Assembly (NCBI GenBank): GCA_013348845.1
Contig: CP054675.1
Span: 1,187,501 to 1,251,500, forward strand
Origin: Candidatus Tepidiaquacella proteinivora
GTDB lineage: Bacteria > Bacteroidota > Ignavibacteria > Tepidaquicellales > Tepidaquicellaceae
Reading direction: 5' to 3'
Length of the DNA stretch: 64,000 nucleotides
Shown: positions 47,134-56,296 of the stretch, piece after piece
Layout of the letters: each line of letters opens with the position of its first letter
How positions within the stretch are numbered: position 1 is the stretch's first letter
Translations under genes and position numbers: made by a program
Notes under the pieces: generated by a model
Told to the model about the DNA's origin: nothing
Databases searched by the model: none
The model's input: the letters and a program-made list of their open reading frames with translations, nothing else

Positions 47134-48441
47134 ATGAATAAATTTGAAGAATATAATTCATGTATAAAATTTCTTTTCGGGTTAGAACGTATTGGTATTA
47201 AATATTCACTTAAAAATATCAGAACTTTACTGAATTCTGTCGGAAATCCGCAAAATAATTTAAAAACTATTCATATTGCCGGTACTAATGGTAAAGGTTC
47301 AGTGGCTTCAATAACAAATTCTATTTTAATTGAATATAAATTCAACTGTGGTTTATATACTTCTCCCCATATAAAGGATTTCAGAGAAAGAATACTGGTC
47401 AACGGAAGATTTATTGATAAATCATACGTAATTGATTTTACAAATGAAATATTTAAATTAATTGAAAAAATATCACCGAGTTTTTTTGAAGTTACTACTG
47501 CTTTAGCATTTAAATATTTTTCAGATAAAAAAGTTGATTTTGCAATAATTGAAGCCGGCCTTGGCGGAAGGCTCGATTCTACTAATATACTGAAACCAAT
47601 TTTAACTGTAATAACCGGTATATCAATTGACCATACAGAATACCTGGGTAATACAATACAAAGAATATCAGAAGAAAAAGGTGGAATTATAAAAAGAAAT
47701 ACACCTGTAATTTTAGGGAAGTTAAATAAGCATGCCTATAAAGTCTTGACAAAAATAGCAAAAAAAAGGAACGCAGAAATTATAGATTCAACACAAGGAA
47801 ATAAAATTATCATTAAACAAAAATTTGAAAATGGATTTTATTTTGATTTAAAAATGAACAATTTTAAATTAGATAATACTTTTTTCCCATTTATTGGTGA
47901 TTTTCAGAAAATAAATTTGCTTACAGCATTTTCAACTATAAATAAATTGTTCAATATTTGTAATTTAAAATTTTGTGAAAAACAAATAGTTAACGGATTA
48001 AAAAAATTAAAAAGAAATTCCAGGTTTTATGGAAGATTTGAAAAAATAAGTGAAAATCCTAAAATTGTAATAGATGTTTCACATAATTTAGAAGGAATAA
48101 AGAACATTAAGAATAATTTAAAATATTTTAATTTTAACAGATTGTTCATAATTTTTGCAATGATGTCCGATAAAAATTATAGAGCATGTATTAAAGAGTT
48201 AGAAAAACTTAATTCTAAAATAATTATTACAAAACCATCATATAAAAGAGCAATAGACCCAAATGAAATGATTAAAAACGTAAAAGATTTACATAATTTT
48301 AGAATTATTAATAATCCAAAAGATGCATTTGAATACGCAAATAAATCTATAAAGAGAGGAGATATGATTCTTGTCACAGGTTCTTTTTTTCTTATTTCAG
48401 ATATTCTAAAAGTATTTAAAAATAAATATAATTATTCATAA
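47134..48441 (+). CDS. folC: Dihydrofolate synthase / folylpolyglutamate synthase
   Basis: Adds glutamate to dihydropteroate and folates, using ATP. At 435 residues it matches the family. The ATP-binding loop GTNGKGSV is at residues 50-57, the family pattern IEAGLGGRLDSTNI follows, and VTGISIDHTEYLG supplies metal-binding residues. The C-terminal domain with VIDVSHNLEG is complete. With folD and gcvT it rounds out folate metabolism here. It heads a run of six genes on the plus strand. TAATTTTG at 47121 resembles a promoter -7 box; the transcript would be nearly leaderless. Confidence 0.93.
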   Translation: MNKFEEYNSCIKFLFGLERIGIKYSLKNIRTLLNSVGNPQNNLKTIHIAGTNGKGSVASITNSILIEYKFNCGLYTSPHIKDFRERILVNGRFIDKSYVIDFTNEIFKLIEKISPSFFEVTTALAFKYFSDKKVDFAIIEAGLGGRLDSTNILKPILTVITGISIDHTEYLGNTIQRISEEKGGIIKRNTPVILGKLNKHAYKVLTKIAKKRNAEIIDSTQGNKIIIKQKFENGFYFDLKMNNFKLDNTFFPFIGDFQKINLLTAFSTINKLFNICNLKFCEKQIVNGLKKLKRNSRFYGRFEKISENPKIVIDVSHNLEGIKNIKNNLKYFNFNRLFIIFAMMSDKNYRACIKELEKLNSKIIITKPSYKRAIDPNEMIKNVKDLHNFRIINNPKDAFEYANKSIKRGDMILVTGSFFLISDILKVFKNKYNYS

Positions 48442-48473
48442 ATTAATTTTATATTGCAGTTTTAAAATTCAGT

Positions 48474-49160
48474 ATGATTAAAGCTATAATTTTTGATTTA
48501 GATAATACCCTTGTTGATTTTATGTTGTTAAAAACAAGAGCAGTAGATGCTGCCGTGTATGCAATGATTGATGCTGGTCTAAATGTATCTTTTGAAGTTG
48601 CAAGAGATAAGATATATGAAATTTATAATAAAGAAGGAATTGAATATCAATTAGTATTCGATAAAATGCTAACTGAACTATTAGGTGAAGTAGATTACAA
48701 AATAATTTCTTCTGGTATCGTTGCTTACAGAACTGCACGAGGAGCCGCCCTAACACCATATCCTAATGTGATACCAACATTAATTGAATTAATCAAAATG
48801 GGTTTAAAATTGGCAGTGGTTTCAGATGCACCAAAGCGAGAAGCCTGGTTAAGATTATCATATCTGAAATTACAGCATATGTTTGATGTAGTAATAACTT
48901 TTGATGATACAAAACAAAGGAAACCTTCCGCTGAACCATTCAATTTAGTACTAAAAAAACTTGAACTAAACCCCGAAGAATGTTTGATGGTTGGTGATTG
49001 GGCAGAAAGAGATGTTGTTGGAGCTAAATCAGTGGGAATGAAAACAGTCTTTGCCAGGTATGGTGATACATTTAATACACAAAACCCTGGTTCTGATTAT
49101 GATATAAATTGCATTTCTGAATTAATTAATATTGTAAAAAAAGAAAACAAATTAATTTAA
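48474..49160 (+). CDS. HAD-superfamily hydrolase
   Basis: A 228-residue phosphatase of the haloacid dehalogenase superfamily. Motif I FDLDNTLVDF has the nucleophile Asp8 and Asp10, motif II Thr/Ser in AVVSDAPK, motif III Lys in KRKPS, and motif IV VGDWAERDVVGAKSVG. A helical cap domain lies at about 16-90. Phosphoglycolate phosphatase-like or nucleotidase-like substrates are possible. It lies 32 bases after folC and 1 base before tsaC, so co-transcription is likely. Confidence 0.85.
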   Translation: MIKAIIFDLDNTLVDFMLLKTRAVDAAVYAMIDAGLNVSFEVARDKIYEIYNKEGIEYQLVFDKMLTELLGEVDYKIISSGIVAYRTARGAALTPYPNVIPTLIELIKMGLKLAVVSDAPKREAWLRLSYLKLQHMFDVVITFDDTKQRKPSAEPFNLVLKKLELNPEECLMVGDWAERDVVGAKSVGMKTVFARYGDTFNTQNPGSDYDINCISELINIVKKENKLI

Positions 49161-49161
49161 A

Positions 49162-50148
49162 ATGCCATCAAAAAAGAGAACAAAAATAACTAAAAGTATA
49201 AACATTGCAGTTAAAGAAATACTTCAGGGTAACATAATTGCTCTGCCGACAGAAACAGTTTATGGTCTTGCTGCTGATGCTACAAATGAAGAAGCCGTGT
49301 TAAAGATATATGAAACTAAGAAACGACCCTTCTTTGACCCTTTAATTGTTCATATCAGGTCAATAAAAGATATAAAAAAATATGCTGAAGAAGTTCCACC
49401 TGAAGTATATAAACTTGCAGAAAAGTTCTCACCAGGTCCTATTACTTATATTCTGAAAAAGAAAAAGATAATCCCGGATATAGTAACTTCAGGGTTAAAT
49501 ACTGTTGCGATAAGAATACCCGCTCATCCAATGTTTCAAAAAATTCTTGCAAAATGTAAAGTACCGATAGCTGCACCATCTGCAAATATGTTCGGGAGAC
49601 TTTCTCCGACTTGCGCAGAAGATGTATATAAAGAACTCAAAGGAAAACTAAATTACATTCTCAATGGAGGTCACTGTGAACTTGGAATAGAATCTACTGT
49701 AATCAGTTTTGTAGATGATAATATAAAAATTTTAAGACCCGGATATATTACTAAAAAGGAAATTCAAAAAACAATTAAGAAAAAAGTAATTTTGGTTAGA
49801 AATAAAGCGCGGCACGGTAAAAGTAAATTTACTATTTACTCACCGGGAATGCTTAAGATCCATTACTCCCCTGCTACTCCTTTATATATTACGGATAACA
49901 TCTATGATTTCAAAGATCAATCCAATGTAGGATTACTTGATTTTTCAAAATACGAGTCATTAAACGAAATAGCAATTAATTTATTTTCTGATTTAAGAAA
50001 ACTTGATGAAGAAGGATATGCATACATTGTCGCAAGTAAAGTAAAAGACTCTGGTATAGGAGTAGCAATTAATGATAGATTAGAAAAAGCAGCTAGAGGA
50101 AGGGTAAAAATGGGTAAATGGGAAATTAAATTCTCAATAAAAAAATAA
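49162..50148 (+). CDS. tsaC: Threonylcarbamoyl-AMP synthase (Sua5 type)
   Basis: Makes threonylcarbamoyl-AMP for the t6A37 tRNA modification. The 328 residues match the long Sua5/YwlC form: the YrdC domain (about 15-200) has LPTETVYGLAADA and the TKKRPFFDPLIVHI loop, and the C-terminal Sua5 domain (about 225-328) includes IHYSPATPLYI. The stop shares its last base with the speB start, so the two are translationally coupled. No TsaB/D/E genes lie in the window. Confidence 0.93.
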   Translation: MPSKKRTKITKSINIAVKEILQGNIIALPTETVYGLAADATNEEAVLKIYETKKRPFFDPLIVHIRSIKDIKKYAEEVPPEVYKLAEKFSPGPITYILKKKKIIPDIVTSGLNTVAIRIPAHPMFQKILAKCKVPIAAPSANMFGRLSPTCAEDVYKELKGKLNYILNGGHCELGIESTVISFVDDNIKILRPGYITKKEIQKTIKKKVILVRNKARHGKSKFTIYSPGMLKIHYSPATPLYITDNIYDFKDQSNVGLLDFSKYESLNEIAINLFSDLRKLDEEGYAYIVASKVKDSGIGVAINDRLEKAARGRVKMGKWEIKFSIKK

Positions 50149-51035
50149 TGAAAACACATAATATTAGGAAAAACTTCCTTGGTATAGAAGAAAAATATTC
50201 TGATTACAAAAATTCACAAATTGTAATAGTTCCTATTCCTTATGAACAAACTACTTCTTACGGAAAAGGAACATCAAAAGGACCAGATGCAATTCTCGAA
50301 GCGTCTCATTATGTCGAATTCTTTGATGAAGAAACCAAAAGAGAATTATGTTTTGAAAAAGGAATAGCAACTTTGAAAAATATTAAATTTGAAGATAAAA
50401 ATTATAAAAAATCGTTAAATAAAATTTACAAAATTGTTTTTTCTCTACTTTCAGATAATAAATTTGTAGTCTCTCTCGGTGGCGAACATACCATTTCAAT
50501 TTCAACAATAAAAGCTCACTATGATTATTACAACAGTGATATTTCTATATTACATTTTGATGCTCACTCTGATCTGAGAAATACTTACGAAGGGACAAAA
50601 TATTCTCATGCATGTTTTATGTCAAGAGTTCTGGAATTCACTGACAATATTACACAGGTTGGAATCAGAGCTCAATCTAAAGAAGAATTCGAATTAATTA
50701 TGAATAAAAAAATAAATACTTTCTTTGCATATAAAATCAGAAATGGAGATTATGGAAAAGATTGGGAAAATAAAATTATTGATACTTTAAGAGAGAAAGT
50801 TTACATAACTTTTGATGTAGATTTTTTAGACCCTTCAATAATGCCATCAACTGGAACGACAGAGCCAGGTGGTTTCTTTTGGGATGAAACACTATTCCTG
50901 CTAAAAAAAATCAGTGAAAAATGTAATATAATTGGTTTTGATATAGTAGAATTATCACCCCGTAAAGAAATGAAATTCCCTGATTTTTTAACAGCAAAAT
51001 TAATATATAAAATGTTAAATTATTTTATTAAATGA
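50148..51035 (+). CDS. speB: Agmatinase / ureohydrolase
   Basis: Hydrolyses agmatine to putrescine and urea, or a related guanidino compound. The 295-residue manganese enzyme has its metal ligands in GGEHTIS, HFDAHSD and TFDVDFLDPS, and the family signature STGTTEPGGF. It is cytosolic. Arginine decarboxylase (SpeA) is not in the window, and the context (tsaC before, nth after) says nothing about polyamines. Other ureohydrolases such as guanidinobutyrase share this pattern, so substrate is moderately certain. It overlaps nth by 4 bases. Confidence 0.88.
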   Translation: MKTHNIRKNFLGIEEKYSDYKNSQIVIVPIPYEQTTSYGKGTSKGPDAILEASHYVEFFDEETKRELCFEKGIATLKNIKFEDKNYKKSLNKIYKIVFSLLSDNKFVVSLGGEHTISISTIKAHYDYYNSDISILHFDAHSDLRNTYEGTKYSHACFMSRVLEFTDNITQVGIRAQSKEEFELIMNKKINTFFAYKIRNGDYGKDWENKIIDTLREKVYITFDVDFLDPSIMPSTGTTEPGGFFWDETLFLLKKISEKCNIIGFDIVELSPRKEMKFPDFLTAKLIYKMLNYFIK

Positions 51036-51679
51036 AAAATCTGAACAACAAAATTAAAAAAATTAAAATTATAATAAAACGCCTTGCAGATTTATATCCT
51101 GATGCAAAAATACATTTAAAATACAATTCAGCATTTGAACTCTTAATTTCCACAATCCTTTCAGCACAATGTACAGATGAATTAGTGAATAAAGTAATGG
51201 TTCCATTATATAAAGAGAAATATAAAACTCCCAAAGATATATTAAATGACGGGATAGATAATTTCAGGAATAACATAAAATCAATTAATTTTTATAATAA
51301 TAAATCGAAATCAATATTTAAGTTATGCGAAATTCTCGAAAAGAAATATAATGGTAATGTACCAAATTCATTGGAAGAATTAACAGAATTACCTGGCATC
51401 GGAAGAAAATCTGCAAATGTAATTCTTGGAAACTATTTTGGTAAAAAAGATGCTATTATTGTTGATACTCATTTCAAAAGAGTAACTTCAAGGCTCGGTC
51501 TTACAGAAAATAATGACTCTGAAAAAATAGAATTAGAATTGAAAGAATTAGTTCCACCTTCAGAGCAATTTGATTTTTCAATAAGAATTGGAGAACATGG
51601 GAGGATAATTTGCAAAGCAAAAAGTCCAAAATGTGATGAATGCAATTTAAATGATATTTGTCCTTCTGCATATAAATGA
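51032..51679 (+). CDS. nth: Endonuclease III
   Basis: DNA glycosylase and AP lyase that removes oxidised pyrimidines. The 215 residues are full length. The helix-hairpin-helix motif LPGIGRKSAN gives catalytic Lys126, and Asp145 lies in VDTHFKRV. The [4Fe-4S] cluster ligands are Cys194, Cys201, Cys204 and Cys210, with the exact C-x6-C-x2-C-x5-C spacing. It overlaps the speB stop by 4 bases. It adds base excision repair to the UvrA and RecG genes nearby. Confidence 0.96.
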   Translation: MKNLNNKIKKIKIIIKRLADLYPDAKIHLKYNSAFELLISTILSAQCTDELVNKVMVPLYKEKYKTPKDILNDGIDNFRNNIKSINFYNNKSKSIFKLCEILEKKYNGNVPNSLEELTELPGIGRKSANVILGNYFGKKDAIIVDTHFKRVTSRLGLTENNDSEKIELELKELVPPSEQFDFSIRIGEHGRIICKAKSPKCDECNLNDICPSAYK

Positions 51680-51691
51680 AAATAATAAAAT

Positions 51692-52192
51692 ATGAACAAA
51701 AAAAAGCCAGATTTATCTAAAATAAAAATAATATTGATGGATCTTGATGGTTGTCTATCAACCGGACAGATAATATATACAGGTAGTGGGGATGATATAA
51801 AAATATTTCATACTCATGATGGATATGGTATAGTAAGGGCACAGAAGTTGGGAATAATTTTCGCTGTTATAAGTGGAATGACTTCACCAGTTAATAAGAG
51901 AAGAATTAAAAGGTTAAAAATAAAGCATTTATATGAAAATGTAGAAGATAAACTTATACCATTTGAACATTTAAAAAGGATGTATAATCTCCAAAATGAG
52001 AATTTTGCCTATATAGGTGATGATGAGTTTGATTTAGATTTGCTAAAAAAAGTTGGCTTTTCTTGTTGTCCTCAAAATGCAATGGATAAAGTTAAGAAAA
52101 ATGTTCATTATGTTTGTAAGAAAAGGGGGGGAGAAGGAGCAGTCAGAGAAATTATTGATATGATATTAAAAGCAAAAAAACTTATCCAATAA
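51692..52192 (+). CDS. kdsC: 3-deoxy-D-manno-octulosonate 8-phosphate phosphatase
   Basis: Removes phosphate from KDO 8-phosphate in the synthesis of the inner core of lipopolysaccharide. The 166-residue HAD phosphatase has no cap domain, as in KdsC. Motif I is MDLDGCLSTG (residues 15-24), with YTGSGDDIKIFHTHDGYG directly after it, the KdsC tetramer signature. Motif IV YIGDDEFDLDLL is complete. It lies 12 bases after nth. It implies KDO-containing LPS and an outer membrane. Confidence 0.9.
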   Translation: MNKKKPDLSKIKIILMDLDGCLSTGQIIYTGSGDDIKIFHTHDGYGIVRAQKLGIIFAVISGMTSPVNKRRIKRLKIKHLYENVEDKLIPFEHLKRMYNLQNENFAYIGDDEFDLDLLKKVGFSCCPQNAMDKVKKNVHYVCKKRGGEGAVREIIDMILKAKKLIQ

Positions 52193-52294
52193 AATTTGTA
52201 AGGATAAAATATACAGGTTTAAATAAAAGTTTATTTTCATTTCTCTTAAAATTTAATCTAAGTAAATTGTTATTTTAAAATAAAATTTTTATTT

Positions 52295-53476
52295 ATGGCA
52301 AAAAAGGATTTAAGATTCAATACTTTACTTGTACATGGAGCAGGCTTTAAAGATCAATATTACAGTGCTAATGTTCCGATTTATCAAACATCAACATTTG
52401 CTTTTGAAAATGCGGATTATGGCGCAAAATGTTTTAGTGGAGAAATCGATGGATATATATACACAAGATTAGGGAACCCAACTATATCTGCTCTTGAAAA
52501 CACTGTCGCAGCCCTTGAAGGTGGATATGGAGGAATAGCAACAAGTTCTGGTATGGGCGCTGTAACCACAATTTATATGGCACTTCTCGAAAAAGGGGCA
52601 CATATTATCAGTACTGATGCAGTATATGGACCTTCACGCGGTGTTATGGAAGAACATTTTTCAAGGTTTGGGGTTGAATCAACCTATATAGATACTTCCG
52701 ATATAAATAAAATAAAATCTTCCATCAGAAAGAATACAAAATTACTTTTTATTGAAACCCCTGCAAATCCAACTATGAGTATAACAGATTTAGAAAAATG
52801 TTTTGAAATCGCTAAAGAAAATAATATAATAATGGTTGTTGATAATACTTTTTCAAGCCCATATCTTCAAAATCCTATAAAATATGGTACTGATGTTGTA
52901 TTCCATTCAATGACAAAGTTTTTAAACGGTCATGCTGATGTAGTTGGAGGAATAATTGTTGCAAAAGAAAAAGTGATTTATGATAAGTTAAGAGTAATGA
53001 TGATAAATATGGGATGTAATTTTGACCCGCATCAATCATATTTAGTATTAAGGGGAATAAAGACTCTTGCAATAAGAATAGAGCGCGCCCAAGAAAATGC
53101 AATAAAAATCGCACAATACCTTGAAAATCACCCGAAAATAGAATGGGTAAAATATCCCGGATTAAAATCACATCCACAATACGAACTCGCAAAAAAACAA
53201 ATGCGAGGTTTCGGCACTATGATAAGTTTTGAGCTGAAAGGAGGATACGAAGCAGGTAAAATTCTTATGAATAATGTTAAAGTTGCCTTATTAGCAGTTT
53301 CACTTGGAGGTGTTGAAACATTAATCCAACATCCAGCTTCTATGACACACTCTAAAATACCAAAAGAATCCAGAATAAAAGCAGGTATAACAGATGGGCT
53401 GGTTAGATATTCTGTTGGAATAGAAGATGTTAATGATTTAATAGAAGATTTAGACCAGGCATTATCAAAAATATAA
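52295..53476 (+). CDS. Cys/Met-metabolism PLP enzyme (cystathionine or methionine gamma-lyase type)
   Basis: A 393-residue homotetrameric PLP enzyme. The Schiff-base lysine is Lys208 in SMTKFLNGHADVVGG. Tyr56/Arg58 (YTRLGNPT), Tyr111 and Asp183 are the usual cofactor contacts. Methionine gamma-lyases carry a Cys next to the active Tyr; here the motif reads VYGPSRG, with no Cys, so strict methionine gamma-lyase activity is doubtful. Cystathionine gamma-lyase, homocysteine lyase or O-acetylhomoserine sulfhydrylase are alternatives. No SAM riboswitch is visible in the 102-base leader. Confidence 0.82.
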   Translation: MAKKDLRFNTLLVHGAGFKDQYYSANVPIYQTSTFAFENADYGAKCFSGEIDGYIYTRLGNPTISALENTVAALEGGYGGIATSSGMGAVTTIYMALLEKGAHIISTDAVYGPSRGVMEEHFSRFGVESTYIDTSDINKIKSSIRKNTKLLFIETPANPTMSITDLEKCFEIAKENNIIMVVDNTFSSPYLQNPIKYGTDVVFHSMTKFLNGHADVVGGIIVAKEKVIYDKLRVMMINMGCNFDPHQSYLVLRGIKTLAIRIERAQENAIKIAQYLENHPKIEWVKYPGLKSHPQYELAKKQMRGFGTMISFELKGGYEAGKILMNNVKVALLAVSLGGVETLIQHPASMTHSKIPKESRIKAGITDGLVRYSVGIEDVNDLIEDLDQALSKI

Positions 53477-53482
53477 TTTTAT

Positions 53483-55363
53483 ATGTTAAAAAGAATTTTT
53501 TTGTTTATCATTATATTATTAATTTCTGATGTATGTATTGCTCAGGACGATATTTATATTTTTCAGGAATACCTTAAAGCATATAAAAATAATACTCGTT
53601 CTTTTGATGGGAAACCAGGTAAAGATTATTGGATAAATAAATCAGAATATAAAATTGATGTATTTGTTAAAACTGAAACTCAAACTATAAAAGGTAAAGA
53701 ACAAATAATATATTACAATAATAGTCCAGATGATTTATCAATAATTGTATTAAGATTATATCAAAATTGGAATAAACCTGGAACATCGAGAGACTGGAAT
53801 ATAGACTCTAATATATTTACTAATGGTATTTTAATAAATAATTTAAAAATAAATGATGAAGTAATAGATTTAAATAACTCTCAGAAGTTTCTTGTGAACG
53901 GGACAAATGCAATAATTAAGCTTACAGAAAAATTAAGTTCAAAATCCTCTATCAATATATATATTGAATGGGAATTCGGATTACCTTCTGTAAGAAATTT
54001 ACGAATGGGTAAATATGGAACAGCAACATACTTCATTGGATACTGGTATCCACAAATATCTGTTTATGATGACATTTTTGGATGGGACTTAAACGATTAT
54101 ACAGGAACAACAGAGTTTTACAATGATTTTTCGGATTTTGATGTAACAATATCAACAGACGTTGATAATGTAATTGTTTGGGCAACAGGTATTTTGGAAA
54201 ATAAAGAAGAGTTATTCACCGAAAATGTTTTAAACAGAATAGAAATCTCTTCCAATTCAGATACCATAATCAAAATTATTACAAAAAACGACTATATTGA
54301 GAATAATATCTTAAAAAATTTTCAGGGAAAGAGAATCTGGCATTTCATTGCAGAAGCCGTTCCGGATTTTTCTTTTTGTTTCAGTGATAATTATTTGTGG
54401 GATGCAACTTCTTTGGAAGTGGAACCGGGAAGAAGATGTTTTATTAATGCCGTTTATAAACAAGAATACAAAAATTTTGACAAAGTATCTCAAATATCAA
54501 GAGACTTACTAAAATACTTTTCAAATGAAATGCCTTTGGTACCCTTTCCTTATCCTATTATAACTGTTTTTAATGGAGCTGGTGGAATGGAATATCCTAT
54601 GATGGTTAATCAAAGTGAAACAGATAGTTTCGAAGATTTAGTTTATGTAACAACTCACGAAATCTCACATACCTACTTTCCATTCTATATGGGAATAAAT
54701 GAAAGATTATATGCATGGATGGACGAGGGATGGGCAGTATATATACCAATGGATTTTCAAAACCAATATACAGGTGTTGATACAAAAGAAAAAAATGTTT
54801 TATCTTATCTAAAAAATGCCGGTACAATTAAGGATATGCCACTTATGATACCATCAAACAATTTAAAATACGATGCTTATCGAATGCAAGCATATAACAA
54901 ATCTGCATTATTATATGATGTAATTTGTAATATGTTAGGCAAATCACATTTTAAGAAAATTATAAAAGAATACATAAATAGATGGAAAGGTAAACACCCA
55001 ACTCCTTATGATTTTATTTTTACAATAAATAATTTAACAAATAAAAATTTGAATTGGTTTTGGAATAGATGGTTATTTGATTTTAATTATCCAGATTTAA
55101 CACTTAAAAAAGCTATTATTGATAATAATTATCTAAATATAGAAGTATTAAATAAAGGTGGACTTCCAATTCCATTAGTAATAAAGGTTATCTTTATAGA
55201 TAAGACTGAAAAGGAATTTCTTTATTCACCAGAAATTTGGCAAAATAATTCAGTTTTTACAACTTCATTCGTAATAGATAAACAAATTTTACAAGTGTCA
55301 ATTGATAACAACTATATTCCTGATTGTAATAAAAATGATAATATTATTGATTTCTTGAAATAA
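53483..55363 (+). CDS. M1-family metallopeptidase (exported)
   Basis: A 626-residue exported aminopeptidase of the M1 family. Signal peptide 1-20. The exopeptidase motif GGMEYP (367-372) replaces GAMEN, and the zinc site is HEISH (His392, Glu393, His396) with Glu415 in MDEGWA. The N-terminal beta domain covers about 50-280. It has no type IX sorting tail, unlike the other peptidases, so it is probably periplasmic or retained at the membrane. It starts 6 bases after the PLP enzyme. Confidence 0.9.
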   Translation: MLKRIFLFIIILLISDVCIAQDDIYIFQEYLKAYKNNTRSFDGKPGKDYWINKSEYKIDVFVKTETQTIKGKEQIIYYNNSPDDLSIIVLRLYQNWNKPGTSRDWNIDSNIFTNGILINNLKINDEVIDLNNSQKFLVNGTNAIIKLTEKLSSKSSINIYIEWEFGLPSVRNLRMGKYGTATYFIGYWYPQISVYDDIFGWDLNDYTGTTEFYNDFSDFDVTISTDVDNVIVWATGILENKEELFTENVLNRIEISSNSDTIIKIITKNDYIENNILKNFQGKRIWHFIAEAVPDFSFCFSDNYLWDATSLEVEPGRRCFINAVYKQEYKNFDKVSQISRDLLKYFSNEMPLVPFPYPIITVFNGAGGMEYPMMVNQSETDSFEDLVYVTTHEISHTYFPFYMGINERLYAWMDEGWAVYIPMDFQNQYTGVDTKEKNVLSYLKNAGTIKDMPLMIPSNNLKYDAYRMQAYNKSALLYDVICNMLGKSHFKKIIKEYINRWKGKHPTPYDFIFTINNLTNKNLNWFWNRWLFDFNYPDLTLKKAIIDNNYLNIEVLNKGGLPIPLVIKVIFIDKTEKEFLYSPEIWQNNSVFTTSFVIDKQILQVSIDNNYIPDCNKNDNIIDFLK

Positions 55364-55409
55364 TTAAATTTTCCAAAATTGTATTAGGAATTTTGCTCAT
55401 CAGTTTTAT

Positions 55410-56171
55410 ATGATACCTAACATTATACATTATATTTATTTTTACCCGGACCAAATTAAAAAGGACGAATTTAATCTAATACATTATTTATGCATAAAAT
55501 CTGCTTATGTTTTAAATAATCCGGAAAAGATTTACTTTCATACAAACAGGTTACCAGAGGAAAGTGAATGGTGGGATAAGATAAAAGATAAATTAGAAGT
55601 AAATATAATAATACCACCCGATAAAATATTTGATAAGGAACTGAAACACCCAGCACATAAATCTGATGTTGCAAGAATACATATTTTAAAAGAATCAGGC
55701 GGAATATATTTAGATTTAGATATTATATGTAAAAAACCTTTTATACCACTTTTAAAATACAATTTTGTAATGGGAAAAGAAGGGTTTATAAAAGTAAATG
55801 GTTTATGTAACGGGGTCATATTATCTGAAAAAGATGCACGGTTCCTAAATTTATGGCTACAAGAATTTAGATTCTTTCGTTCGCAGGGATATGATAAATA
55901 CTGGTCGGAAATATCAGTAAAAAGATCTTACAAAATAGCAAAAAAATTTCCTTCTTTAATTCATATAGAACCATATTATAGTTTTCATTACCCATTATAT
56001 TATTCATGGGACTTAAAAAAATTATTTGAAAAAAATATAAATTATAATAAAGCATACTGTCATCACCTTTGGGAAAATGCATCAAAAGATAAATATCTTT
56101 TAAAACTAACCCCCGAGATAATCCGAACTGTTGACACAACATTCAATGTAATAGCCCGTAAATATCTGTAA
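55410..56171 (+). CDS. GT32-like glycosyltransferase
   Basis: A 253-residue glycosyltransferase of the Gly_transf_sug (DXD-containing, OCH1-like) type. KSDVARIHILKESGGIYLDL (84-103) includes the DxD pair Asp102/Asp104, which binds metal and the nucleotide sugar. No membrane segment. It lies 46 bases after the M1 peptidase gene and 125 bases before ppdK, with no glycan genes adjacent. Role: addition of a sugar to envelope polysaccharide or a glycoprotein; donor and acceptor are not predictable. Confidence 0.82.
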   Translation: MIPNIIHYIYFYPDQIKKDEFNLIHYLCIKSAYVLNNPEKIYFHTNRLPEESEWWDKIKDKLEVNIIIPPDKIFDKELKHPAHKSDVARIHILKESGGIYLDLDIICKKPFIPLLKYNFVMGKEGFIKVNGLCNGVILSEKDARFLNLWLQEFRFFRSQGYDKYWSEISVKRSYKIAKKFPSLIHIEPYYSFHYPLYYSWDLKKLFEKNINYNKAYCHHLWENASKDKYLLKLTPEIIRTVDTTFNVIARKYL

Positions 56172-56296
56172 ATATAATAACATATTAAACTGATAATATT
56201 GTTATTATTAAATTATTATAACTTTATTTTGCATATTTTTTTTAATAAAAAATAAATATTTTTATTGATTTTTAATTTAAAAATTAAATTTAAACA

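Noticed and set aside
52193-52294. Possible SAM riboswitch before the Cys/Met enzyme
   Set aside because: The 102-base leader has no GC-containing stems or conserved core; it is plain AT-rich DNA.
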